From contig SVRZ01000020.1 in the NCBI GenBank assembly GCA_015064555.1, positions 1 to 46,305 of the forward strand: 46,305 nt of DNA, given 5' to 3'. The first letter of the stretch is position 1; each line of letters opens with the position of its first letter. The notes under the pieces were generated by a model. It was not told where the DNA came from. It did no database searches and worked only from the letters and a program-made list of their open reading frames with translations. Made by a program: the position numbers and the translations under genes. This DNA comes from Oscillospiraceae bacterium (GTDB lineage Bacteria > Bacillota > Clostridia > Oscillospirales > CAG-272). Below are positions 6,022 to 14,229 of the stretch, piece after piece.

Positions 6022-6978
6022 ATGATGAAAAAATATTTATCGCTTGTGCTTGTGCTTGCAATATTTATATGCTCGATTTCGCTTTTTAGCTGCACCGGGA
6101 ATACAGAGCCGGGGAACGTAACCTACGTCTTCGGAGGTGGAAAGAGCGATAAGACCGAGCCCGTGACAGATGCTGCAATGATAGACGATCTTATTCCCGA
6201 AAGGGACGGATATATATTTCTCGGCTGGTGCACAGATCCCGCCCGCGAGATCTTTTATAATCCTGCCTGCTATGAGTCGGGGGACATTGTTTTATATGCG
6301 AAATGGATGCGCGATATTACCGCTATAGCAAATGAGGTAGCCGAGGATGCGCTCACCTTTAACGTCAAGGTGAAAAGGGAGAGCTTTAATCCGGCAAGTC
6401 TTTCGCCTGCACAGACCTCTGTCGGAAGCGGTGTCATATATAAGAAAACAAGCACGCATTACTACATTCTCACAAATAATCATATAGTGGAAAGCGATAT
6501 GTACCGTAGCTACTATACAGTTTACGATGCTTACGGAAACGAATACAGCGCCTCTGTTCTTGCGGCGGATCGAAGCTATGACCTGGCGCTGCTTTCGATA
6601 GTCCGTTATTCCGACGTAAAGCTTTCGGTGGCAGATCTTTCCGATAGCGATCCCGAGCGCGGTGCAGAGGTCGTTTCGATAGGCGCACCCGGCGGAGTAT
6701 ATAATACGGTCACCTATGGAAACGTCAGCGATTACCAAGTATTTGATGCCCCCGTATCGGACGGAACAGAAGGCGAGAAGAACGAGATAGAGTTTCCAAT
6801 TCTCTGGCATACCGCATTCTCAAAGCAGGGCTCATCCGGCGGTGCGCTTCTGAATGCAGATCTTGAGCTTATCGGTATCAATTATGCGGTTGCATCGGGT
6901 AAGGATGGCGTATTCATGTATACCTTCGCTATCCCGATAACCAAGGTCAATGAATTTATCGCTAAATACGGTCAGTAA
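6022..6978 (+). CDS. Lipoprotein trypsin-like serine protease with an InlB-type repeat
   Basis: 318 residues. The N-terminal signal peptide ends in a lipobox, LFSC with Cys24, so the protein should be a lipid-anchored exported protein. Residues about 50-97 resemble a Listeria-Bacteroides repeat (RDGYIFLGWCTDPAR...LYAKW). Residues about 130-315 form a trypsin-fold domain of the HtrA/trypsin_2 type: His154 in TNNHIVE, Asp187 in DRSYDLALL and Ser272 in GSSGG make the catalytic triad. There is no PDZ domain, so it is shorter than DegP/HtrA. It is likely an extracytoplasmic processing or quality-control protease. Start chosen at the first Met of MMKK after TGGAG. It appears to be a single-gene unit. 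Confidence 0.88.
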   Translation: MMKKYLSLVLVLAIFICSISLFSCTGNTEPGNVTYVFGGGKSDKTEPVTDAAMIDDLIPERDGYIFLGWCTDPAREIFYNPACYESGDIVLYAKWMRDITAIANEVAEDALTFNVKVKRESFNPASLSPAQTSVGSGVIYKKTSTHYYILTNNHIVESDMYRSYYTVYDAYGNEYSASVLAADRSYDLALLSIVRYSDVKLSVADLSDSDPERGAEVVSIGAPGGVYNTVTYGNVSDYQVFDAPVSDGTEGEKNEIEFPILWHTAFSKQGSSGGALLNADLELIGINYAVASGKDGVFMYTFAIPITKVNEFIAKYGQ

Positions 6979-6996
6979 TAAAATTTGCGTTTTATA

Positions 6997-7056
6997 TTGA
7001 CAATGGAAAATTTATATGCTATAATATGAACGGTTGAACAGTTGCTCAACCGTTCA
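6997..7056 (+). promoter_or_regulatory. Promoter and SmtB/ArsR-type operator of the metal-efflux operon
   Basis: TTGACA (6997-7002), 17-base spacer, TATAAT (7020-7025). Overlapping the transcription start is a perfect 11-bp inverted repeat, TGAACGGTTGA (7027-7037) and TCAACCGTTCA (7046-7056), typical in position and form of ArsR/SmtB-family operators. The palindrome is followed by ACTG and six Ts (7061-7066), so the transcript could also fold as a terminator-like hairpin. Confidence 0.85.
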
Positions 7057-7099
7057 ACTGTTTTTTGGATAAATAACTGAAAATGGAAGGGGGAGAGAA

Positions 7100-7447
7100 G
7101 TGAAGGAGAAAAACGAAATTTCGCTCTGCGAGGATGAGATAGCGACCGTCGGTGAAGTGCAGATAGCGGATGAGGAGATGCTTTTTCGCTTGTCTGATTT
7201 CTTTAAGCTGATAGCAGATATGACGAGAATAAAGATACTTCTTGCTCTCGATCGGGGACCGTTATGCGTATGCGATATATGCGCGGCTGTCGGAATGACG
7301 AAGTCTGCGGTTTCGCATCAGCTCAAGGGCTTAAGGGACGGAAATCTTATAAAATCGAGAAAAAACGGCAGACATGTCTTTTACGAGCTCGCCGATTCTC
7401 ACGTGAGAGATATAATAGAAAAAACTATCGAGCACGTATCCGAATGA
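7100..7447 (+). CDS. ArsR/SmtB-family metal-sensing repressor (CadC/ZiaR-like)
   Basis: 115 residues, GTG start after GGGGGAG. A winged-helix repressor that releases DNA when metal binds. Residues 56-61 are CVCDIC in helix alpha-3, matching the CadC/ZiaR cysteine site, with Cys10 in the N-terminal arm. In the last helix Asp99, His101, His112 and Glu115 have exactly the spacing of the SmtB zinc site (D-x-H, x10, H-x2-E). Both metal sites therefore appear intact, pointing to Zn/Cd/Pb sensing. The recognition helix is TKSAVSHQLKGLRD. The palindromic operator lies just upstream and the next two genes encode metal handling, so it should autoregulate the operon. Confidence 0.92.
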   Translation: MKEKNEISLCEDEIATVGEVQIADEEMLFRLSDFFKLIADMTRIKILLALDRGPLCVCDICAAVGMTKSAVSHQLKGLRDGNLIKSRKNGRHVFYELADSHVRDIIEKTIEHVSE

Positions 7448-7485
7448 TAAAAGCATTGATACAATTACAATAAAGGAGAAAAATT

Positions 7486-7701
7486 ATGAAATACAAATTC
7501 AAAATAACCGGTCTTGATTGCCCGAATTGCGCGGCGAAGCTCGCCTCTATTATCGAGGCAAAGGATAAGGTATCCTCGGCAAAGATCAATTTTCTTACCG
7601 AGAAGCTGACGGTTGAGTCCGAGCTTGGCGAGCCCGAGCTTAAGGCTCTTGTTTCGGATACCGCGACCAAATTTGATAAAAACGTAAAAATAGAAGCATA
7701 A
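7486..7701 (+). CDS. HMA-domain metallochaperone-like protein
   Basis: 71 residues: one complete heavy-metal-associated (ferredoxin-like) domain with the metal motif GLDCPNCA, Cys12 and Cys15. AAAGGAG precedes the ATG. It lies between the metal sensor and the efflux ATPase. The ATPase lacks its own N-terminal HMA domain, so this protein probably acts as the detached metal-binding domain or delivers metal to the pump. The Asp before the first Cys (DCPNC) is typical of Zn/Cd-type HMA domains (as in ZntA and CadA) rather than copper ones. Confidence 0.88.
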   Translation: MKYKFKITGLDCPNCAAKLASIIEAKDKVSSAKINFLTEKLTVESELGEPELKALVSDTATKFDKNVKIEA

Positions 7702-7710
7702 CTTAGTATA

Positions 7711-9561
7711 ATGAAGAAAATATTCAGCTTTTTACTGAAAGACACAGGGAAGCTTATCGCAGGCTTGCTGCTTTTTGCGGCGGCGCTGATATCCGAGCTC
7801 TTGTCCTTTGATATAGCCTCGCTTATACTGTATATATGCGCGCTTCTTATGGCGGGCCACGGAGTTTATATATCTGCGGTGAAGGGAATCGTCAGGCGAG
7901 ATTTCTTAGATGAAAAGTTCCTTATGTCCATAGCCTCGATAGGTGCGATGATAGTGGGAGAATACAGTGAGGGTGTTGCCGTTATGCTCTTCTTCTTGCT
8001 CGGCGAGATATTCGAGAAGAAGGCGGTAAGCCGTTCGCGAGGGAAAATAAGAGCACTCCTCGATATATGTCCCGATGAGGCGACCGTTATCCGCGAGGGC
8101 GTCGAGGAGGTCGTGGATGCCGATGAGGTAGCGGTTGGCGATATTATGCTTATCCGCCCCGGAGAGAGAGTTGCCGCCGATTGTCGTGTTATAAGCGGCT
8201 CTGCAGACGTCGACACCTCTGCCATAACGGGTGAATCTATTCCGCGCGCCGTTCATCCCTCGGATATTCTTGAGAGCGGTGTTATCGTGCTTAATGCCGC
8301 GCTTCATTGCGAGGCAATAAGGGAGTCATCCGATTCGGGTGCGCAGAGGATACTCGATATGGTCGAGAATGCGTCCGACCGTAAATCAAAGGAGGAGAGC
8401 TTCATTACCTCCTTTGCAAAGGTTTACACGCCTATAGTCGTTTCGCTTGCTATCCTGCTTGCAACGCTACCCTCTATCATAGGAATCACCGAGTGGAGCG
8501 AGTCGGTCTATCGTGCCCTGATATTTCTCGTTATATCCTGTCCTTGCGCGCTCGTTATCTCGGTGCCGCTTGCCTTTTTCGGCGGTATCGGAGCCGCCGC
8601 ATCAAGAGGAATACTTTTCAAGGGGGGAAGCTCTTTTGCTCCGCTTGCATCGGCAAGGGTAGTTGCATTTGACAAAACGGGAACTCTTACCGAAGGAAAA
8701 TTTGTTATAAAAGAAATTTACCCCGAGGGCGTGTCGAAAGAAACACTGATCGAGCTTGCCTCCGCGGTTGAATACGGCTCATCGCATCCTATAGCATCCG
8801 CCCTCCGCGCATGCGGTGGAGAGGTAACGCCTGCCGATAATATTGAAGAGTATAGCGGCAAGGGTGCTGTCGGCTACGTCGGCGGCATAAGGATAGCCGT
8901 CGGAAATGCGCGTCTTATGGAGGACGAGGGCGCACGCATTCCCCTGTCATCGACCGATAAAGCAGGCTCCCGGGTTTACGTATCCCAAGGCGGGGAATAC
9001 GTTGGTGCATTTCTGATAAAGGATTCGATAAAGCCCGAGGCGTGTGAAGCTATTACAGCCCTCCGCACCCTTGGGATCAGAAAGACAGTAATGTTATCGG
9101 GCGACAAAAGGACCTATGCCGAGGCTATCGCGTGCGAGCTTTCACTCGATGAATTCCGCGCGGAGCTTTTGCCGGAGGATAAATATTCGGCAATCGAGGA
9201 ATATAAGGCAGAGGGCAAGGTGATGTACGTCGGTGACGGAATAAATGACGCCCCCGCACTCACCTATGCCGACGTAGGCGTTGCCATGGGCTTGATAGGC
9301 AGCGATGCCGCGATAGAAACTGCCGATGCGGTCATAGCCTCCGACAACCTCTTGCGTCTGCCCGAGGCTGTGCGTATAGCACGCAAAACACTTATGATAG
9401 CAAAATCAAACATAGCGTTCGCCCTGACGGTGAAAATCGCTATAATGATACTCGGTGCATTCGGCATTGCAAATATGTGGCTGGCGGTCTTTGCTGACGT
9501 AGGCGTAGCCGTTCTCGCGATACTAAATTCGATGAGGGTTTTAGCCTTCAAGGGCAAATAA
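7711..9561 (+). CDS. cadA: Zn/Cd/Pb-type P1B ATPase (CadA/ZntA-like efflux pump)
   Basis: 616 residues. P-type ATPase that exports divalent heavy metals. It shows TGES (173-176), the CPC metal motif (277-279), the phosphorylation site DKTGT with Asp321, the HP dipeptide (359-360) and GDGINDAP (508-515). Asp596 in FADVGVAVLAILNSMR corresponds to the last-helix Asp that marks the Zn2+/Cd2+ (P1B-2) group. There is no N-terminal HMA domain, since the preceding gene supplies it. The start lies 10 bases after the preceding stop without a clear Shine-Dalgarno site, suggesting translational coupling. Third gene of the operon controlled by the ArsR-type regulator. Confidence 0.93.
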   Translation: MKKIFSFLLKDTGKLIAGLLLFAAALISELLSFDIASLILYICALLMAGHGVYISAVKGIVRRDFLDEKFLMSIASIGAMIVGEYSEGVAVMLFFLLGEIFEKKAVSRSRGKIRALLDICPDEATVIREGVEEVVDADEVAVGDIMLIRPGERVAADCRVISGSADVDTSAITGESIPRAVHPSDILESGVIVLNAALHCEAIRESSDSGAQRILDMVENASDRKSKEESFITSFAKVYTPIVVSLAILLATLPSIIGITEWSESVYRALIFLVISCPCALVISVPLAFFGGIGAAASRGILFKGGSSFAPLASARVVAFDKTGTLTEGKFVIKEIYPEGVSKETLIELASAVEYGSSHPIASALRACGGEVTPADNIEEYSGKGAVGYVGGIRIAVGNARLMEDEGARIPLSSTDKAGSRVYVSQGGEYVGAFLIKDSIKPEACEAITALRTLGIRKTVMLSGDKRTYAEAIACELSLDEFRAELLPEDKYSAIEEYKAEGKVMYVGDGINDAPALTYADVGVAMGLIGSDAAIETADAVIASDNLLRLPEAVRIARKTLMIAKSNIAFALTVKIAIMILGAFGIANMWLAVFADVGVAVLAILNSMRVLAFKGK

Positions 9562-9589
9562 ATGCTATTTTCGCAATCGACAATTATAA

Positions 9590-9637
9590 AAAACGGTATA
9601 TTCAAGTCGTAAAAGCTTGGATTTACCGTTTTTTTCT
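9590..9637 (+). terminator. Terminator of the metal-efflux operon
   Basis: AAAAAACGGTA...CAAG and CTTG...TACCGTTTTTTT form an imperfect hairpin ending in a T-run. Confidence 0.85.
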
Positions 9638-9646
9638 GTCTTTTGC

Positions 9647-9675
9647 TTGATTTTTGTATGCCCATATGATATAAT
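9647..9675 (+). promoter_or_regulatory. Promoter of the collagen-like protein gene
   Basis: TTGATT (9647-9652), 17-base spacer, TATAAT (9670-9675), followed by the AGGAGG site for the ATG at 9718. Confidence 0.8.
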
Positions 9676-9717
9676 ATTGCAATATATTGCAAGTCAAATA
9701 TGCCATAGGAGGCCTCT

Positions 9718-12234
9718 ATGAAAAGCAGATTATCCACTGTACTTATAATTCTGGTTGTTTTTGCAGCATTTTTCGTCATGTTCTGGTTTTTGATACCGAA
9801 GCTAAGAGACAGAAATGACGGTAATACCGATTCCGGCATTACCGATGGGGATAATGCGGATACGGGCGATACAGGCGATACCGATGATTCGGGCAATGAT
9901 ATCCAATACACCCTCCCTGTCATAGGTGAGAATGGAAATTGGTGGATAGATGGTAAGGATACCGGAATTTCCGCTCTCGGTCAGAAGGGGCAGGACGGAG
10001 AAGACGGTGCTCCCGGTAAAGACGGCGCTCCGGGTAAAGACGGAGAGAACGGTAAGGATGGTAAGGACGGTGATGACGGTCTTACTCCCTATATCGGCGA
10101 GAACGGCAATTGGTGGATCGGAGATACCGATACCAAGGTTTCTGCCGCAGGTAAGGACGGCGCTCCGGGCGAGGATGGAGAAGACGGCGCTCCCGGTGAA
10201 GACGGCGCTCCGGGAAAAGACGGTCTTACACCTTATATTGGAGAAAACGGCAACTGGTGGATAGGCGATACCGACACCAAGGTTTCTGCGGGCGGCTCAT
10301 CCGGCGCAGGCAGTGAGAATGGCAAGGACGGTCTTACTCCCCATATCGGAGAAAACGGCAATTGGTGGATAGGTGAGACCGATACCGAGGTTCCCGTCAC
10401 GGGAAATGACGGTGAGGACGGTCTTACACCATATATTGGAGAGAACGGCAATTGGTGGATAGGCGATACCGATACCAAGGTTTCCGCCACAGGTAAGGAT
10501 GGTGCACCGGGAAAGGATGGACTTACACCTTATATAGGTGAGAATGGCAACTGGTGGATAGGCGATACCGATACTAAGGTTTCCGCTACCGGTAAGGACG
10601 GTACACCGGGTAAGGATGGACTCACTCCCTATATCGGAGAGAACGGCAATTGGTGGATAGGTGATACCGACACCAAGGTTTCGGTTTCGGGTAAGGACGG
10701 TCATGCAGGTTCTGACGGCAGAGGAATACTCAAGGCAGAGATAAAGAACGGATATCTTTACATAACATATACGGATGCACCCGATTCTCCCGTAAATCTG
10801 GGCAAGGTCGTCTCCGACGGTGACTCATCGGGCTCTGGAGGTGTGATCAACGTGGAATCGCTTGATTTTTATCCGCTCCCGGACGGAACGTACGGTGTAA
10901 CGGCAGGTGATCTTCTTTATCTTGATGAGATAACGGTTCCCGAGGAATACAACGGCAAAAAGGTAACAGCCGTTTTGCCGGGTGCCTTTGAAAATGCTTT
11001 TAATCTCAAGAGGATAACTCTCCCGGAAAGCATTACCACGATATACGACAAAGCGTTTATGGATTGTGCGCTTCTTTCGGAAATTTTCTTTGGAGAAAAT
11101 ACGGATATTCCCCTGACTGTAGTTAAGATAGGCGATGACGTATTTTCAGGATGCGAGTCATTAACCGTCGTATGCGAGGCGGCATCAAGACCTGAAGGAT
11201 GGTCCGAGCATTTCGCAGGCGGATGCACCGTAATATGGCGCGGAGCCGAGGAATCCGAGGGCACCGAATTTGATTGGGAAATATCGGGTGATCACGCGAT
11301 AATCAAGAGCTATAAGGGAAATTCCGATACCGTTGTAATTCCGGACAGCCTCGGCGGATATCCCGTGACCGAAATAAAGAGCGGTGCATTCAAGGATCGG
11401 ATCGATATATTTGCGGTAACGGTAGGTAAAAACGTAGCTTCAATAGGTGATTCGGCTTTCTCCGGATGCTACAGGCTCGTTGAGATATATAATTTGTCGG
11501 ATCTTGAGATAGTAGAGACCTCCGAGAATAACGGCGGAATAGCGGCGAATGCCATGAGTGTACATACCGATATTTCCGAGGAAAGCATCCTTACGGAAAA
11601 TGATGGTATCATCTTTGCGGGCAGTACTGCAGTCGGTTACGTGGGCGAAGGTGAAAAGCTCACTCTGCCCGATACCGTAGGAGGCAGCAGATATTACGTT
11701 CGTGAATACGCATTCTTCGGTCTTGATATAACCGAGCTTGTTATAGGTAAGGGCGTCAGATCTATAGGCAGATATGCATTTGCCGAATGTCTTTCGCTTG
11801 AAAGTATTGAATTTAATGCCGAGGAGTGCTCAGGAACGGTCGATGCCTTCAAAAATGCGGGCAGGAGCACCGAGGGAATAACTCTCGTTATAGGCGATAG
11901 CGTCAGCTATCTTGCATCCGATCTTTTCCATGCATCGGAGGGAAATGTCGCTCCGAATATAACCGTTCTTGATATGACGGCGGCTCTCGCTTGCACAACG
12001 GTTGATACAAGCGCATTTGAAAACTGCATATACCTTGAGCAGATCACTATTTCAGCGTCTGTGATCGCTATTATGGAAAATGCATTCTCCGGATGCTCTG
12101 CGCTCGGCTCCGCGGTGATAAAGGGCTCGGGCAGCTGGAATGCCGGAGGTATTCCTGTTATCGAAAGCGATCCCGAAAAGCTCGCAGAGTACCTTCGCGA
12201 AACGTATGCATCCTTCGCCTGGACGCGAGCCTGA
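9718..12234 (+). CDS. Surface protein: collagen-like / GENGNWWIG repeats plus BspA-type leucine-rich repeats
   Basis: 838 residues, AGGAGG before the ATG. Residues about 8-27 are a membrane anchor and 30-62 an acidic Thr/Asp/Gly linker. Residues 64-340 contain seven copies of a module centred on IGENGNWWIGDTDTKVSA, alternating with collagen-like Gly-X-Y runs (APGKDG, GEDGAPG). From about residue 385 to the end there are BspA/LRR_5-type leucine-rich repeats (GAFENAFNLKRITLP, AFSGCYRLVEIY). No sortase motif is seen. This is likely a stalk-and-head protein displayed from the membrane, with a binding role inferred from LRR_5 families. Repeat DNA is highly similar and may vary in copy number. The next gene's ribosome site overlaps its stop codon. 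Confidence 0.88.
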   Translation: MKSRLSTVLIILVVFAAFFVMFWFLIPKLRDRNDGNTDSGITDGDNADTGDTGDTDDSGNDIQYTLPVIGENGNWWIDGKDTGISALGQKGQDGEDGAPGKDGAPGKDGENGKDGKDGDDGLTPYIGENGNWWIGDTDTKVSAAGKDGAPGEDGEDGAPGEDGAPGKDGLTPYIGENGNWWIGDTDTKVSAGGSSGAGSENGKDGLTPHIGENGNWWIGETDTEVPVTGNDGEDGLTPYIGENGNWWIGDTDTKVSATGKDGAPGKDGLTPYIGENGNWWIGDTDTKVSATGKDGTPGKDGLTPYIGENGNWWIGDTDTKVSVSGKDGHAGSDGRGILKAEIKNGYLYITYTDAPDSPVNLGKVVSDGDSSGSGGVINVESLDFYPLPDGTYGVTAGDLLYLDEITVPEEYNGKKVTAVLPGAFENAFNLKRITLPESITTIYDKAFMDCALLSEIFFGENTDIPLTVVKIGDDVFSGCESLTVVCEAASRPEGWSEHFAGGCTVIWRGAEESEGTEFDWEISGDHAIIKSYKGNSDTVVIPDSLGGYPVTEIKSGAFKDRIDIFAVTVGKNVASIGDSAFSGCYRLVEIYNLSDLEIVETSENNGGIAANAMSVHTDISEESILTENDGIIFAGSTAVGYVGEGEKLTLPDTVGGSRYYVREYAFFGLDITELVIGKGVRSIGRYAFAECLSLESIEFNAEECSGTVDAFKNAGRSTEGITLVIGDSVSYLASDLFHASEGNVAPNITVLDMTAALACTTVDTSAFENCIYLEQITISASVIAIMENAFSGCSALGSAVIKGSGSWNAGGIPVIESDPEKLAEYLRETYASFAWTRA

Positions 12235-12244
12235 GGTGAAAAAC

Positions 12245-13171
12245 GTGAAGGTATACGTGCCTGCTTATTACAATAGCTTCGGATGTATAGCCGATAAATG
12301 CCGCCATAGCTGCTGCATCGGCTGGGAAATATCGGTGGATGGGGAAAGCATGAAAAAATACACCGCCCACAGCACCGAATATCCATTTCTTGAAAGCATA
12401 GAATATAACGGTGAGTACAATTGCTTCCGTTTAGGCGAGGGCGAGAGATGTCCCCACCTTGATGAAAGAGGACTCTGCCGTATTATCACAAGGATGGGCG
12501 AGAGCTATCTTTGCGATATCTGTCGCGAGCATCCGAGATTCTACAGTCGCATAGGCGATAGGATCGAGGCGGGGCTGGGGCTTGTTTGTGAGGCGGCGGC
12601 AGAGCTGATACTCACCTCGGATACCCTTTTTGGCATTTCTGTGTCGGATGACGAGAGGGCAGAGGAGAGTGTGCCCGATACCGCATATGACAGCACCGTT
12701 ATCCTCTCTGCAAGGGCAGGGATAGCCGAAATTATATCCAACAAGGAAAGAAGTCTCGAAGATAAGCTTCACCTTGTATGCAAAGAATTTTCGATTCCCG
12801 AGGATATCCACACCGACTCCGAATGGCTCGAGATATTTCGGGATCTTGAGGTGCTTGATCTCGGATGGCTTGAGCTTCTCGGACGCGCTGTGCCCGATTC
12901 TACGATATTACCCGGTGCCGAGCTCTGTCTTGAAAGACTTTTCGACTATCTTATCTACAGGCATCTGAGCCGATCCGAGAGCTACGACAATATGCGTGCG
13001 CGTATCGGATTTTCTATCCTGGGTGTCCGTATTGTGAATGCCATACTCGCCGGCATCGGTAAAACAGATCTGAATACCGTCATAGACGTTGCAAGAGCCT
13101 ATTCGGAGGAGATAGAATATTCAGAGGATAATACCTCCGAGTTGATTTTTGAATTTGAAAGCGCGATGTAG
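12245..13171 (+). CDS. FliB-like (flagellin lysine-N-methylase family) Cys-cluster protein
   Basis: 308 residues from the GTG at 12245, which has GAGGTG six bases upstream. The same frame is open further upstream, but that part overlaps the preceding gene. The N-terminus VKVYVPAYYNSFGCIADKCR followed by HSCC (Cys14, 19, 23, 24) and a second cluster CPH...GLC...LCDIC (Cys69, 78, 90, 93) is the signature of the FliB/YkgJ-related family, which probably binds a metal or Fe-S cluster. FliB methylates flagellin lysines in Salmonella. No flagellar genes are present here, and the preceding surface-protein gene is rich in Lys, so a different target is possible. Confidence 0.8.
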   Translation: MKVYVPAYYNSFGCIADKCRHSCCIGWEISVDGESMKKYTAHSTEYPFLESIEYNGEYNCFRLGEGERCPHLDERGLCRIITRMGESYLCDICREHPRFYSRIGDRIEAGLGLVCEAAAELILTSDTLFGISVSDDERAEESVPDTAYDSTVILSARAGIAEIISNKERSLEDKLHLVCKEFSIPEDIHTDSEWLEIFRDLEVLDLGWLELLGRAVPDSTILPGAELCLERLFDYLIYRHLSRSESYDNMRARIGFSILGVRIVNAILAGIGKTDLNTVIDVARAYSEEIEYSEDNTSELIFEFESAM

Positions 13172-13194
13172 TTAAATGCGCGGAAAGGAATAAA

Positions 13195-14136
13195 ATGCAA
13201 GTATTTTTATCCACCTTAGAGCAAATGGCGCTGCTCTTTATATTCGTTATGGTGGGCTATATTCTTATGAAGCTCAGGGTGGTTCCCGAAAATTCGGGCG
13301 CGGTTCTCTCAAAGCTTGAAAACAATCTATTCACCCCCGCATCCATTCTCTCGACCTTTATTACGGGCTTTACGGTAGCTTCACTTTCGTCTGCCTGGCA
13401 GTTTGTGCTTCTCGGTACGGTGGTAACCGCAATAGGCATTCCTGTTGCTTTATTTGTAGCAAGACTTGTAACCCGGGACTCCTACATACGAAAGATATAC
13501 ACCTATGGTCTGGCTTTTTCGAATTTCGGATTTATGGGAAATGCCGTTGTCCAGAATGTGTACGGCGATACCGTTTATATGAAGTACCTGATATTCGTTA
13601 TCCCATTCTGGGTAGCGATATACGGATGGGGTGTTCCTGCGCTTCTCATGCCGGGCGGTGAGGATGTTTCGGTGAAGCAGAGAATGAAGAACATACTCAA
13701 TCCTATGCTTATAGCCACCGTGCTTGGTATGATTATCGGAATATCGGGTATTCCTGTCCCGGGCTTCATCAATCGCGCGATCTCAACGCTCGGTGCCTGC
13801 ATGTCACCTCTTGCGATGATACTTACGGGTATGGCAATAGCTAAAATAGATATAAAGGAAAGCTTCAAAAACGGAAAGGCATACATAATTTCGGCAGTAA
13901 GGCTCATAGCTCTTCCGCTTGTATTCATAGCCCTTCTTTATCCGATCCCGATGGCATATGAGCTTAAGCTCTGCGCGGTCTGTGCGGTATCAATGCCGCT
14001 CGGCCTCAGCACGATAGTCGTCCCCGGCGGCTACGGACTTGACACAAGAGTTGCATCGGGTATGACGATGATATCGCATCTTCTCTCCTGTATAACGATA
14101 CCGCTCATATTTATGCTGTTTGAGTTTTTGTTCTGA
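13195..14136 (+). CDS. AEC-family (auxin efflux carrier-like) transporter
   Basis: 313 residues, AAAGGA before the ATG. About ten hydrophobic helices in two groups of five, separated by a short polar loop near residues 155-170 (GGEDVSVKQRMKN), as in the AEC/BASS-like fold. Residues SNFGFMGNAVVQNVYG and GMAIAKIDIK fit the family's broken-helix regions. Bacterial members export or import organic acids such as malate, but the substrate cannot be read here. It lies 23 bases after the FliB-like gene and ends at a terminator shared with the convergent glycan operon. Confidence 0.9.
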   Translation: MQVFLSTLEQMALLFIFVMVGYILMKLRVVPENSGAVLSKLENNLFTPASILSTFITGFTVASLSSAWQFVLLGTVVTAIGIPVALFVARLVTRDSYIRKIYTYGLAFSNFGFMGNAVVQNVYGDTVYMKYLIFVIPFWVAIYGWGVPALLMPGGEDVSVKQRMKNILNPMLIATVLGMIIGISGIPVPGFINRAISTLGACMSPLAMILTGMAIAKIDIKESFKNGKAYIISAVRLIALPLVFIALLYPIPMAYELKLCAVCAVSMPLGLSTIVVPGGYGLDTRVASGMTMISHLLSCITIPLIFMLFEFLF

Positions 14137-14143
14137 TTACAAT

Positions 14144-14199
14144 AAAAAACAGAGGCTTCGAAAATGCACTTTTCGCATTTATTGAAGCCTCTGTTTTTT
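14144..14199. terminator. Bidirectional terminator between convergent operons
   Basis: AAAAAACAGAGGCTTC pairs with GAAGCCTCTGTTTTTT, so it serves both the AEC gene and the lyase operon. Confidence 0.93.
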
Positions 14200-14229
14200 A
14201 TTTGGTACCGCTCTTCGGGGATAAAGCCT

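Noticed and set aside
7027-7066. Plain intrinsic terminator before the metal operon
   Set aside because: The palindrome sits at the transcription start of a perfect promoter and fits an ArsR-family operator better; the hairpin role is kept only as a secondary possibility.
12140-12244. Upstream start for the FliB-like gene
   Set aside because: It would overlap the LRR protein gene by about 95 bases. The GTG at 12245 has GAGGTG at ideal spacing and begins at the conserved VPAYY segment.
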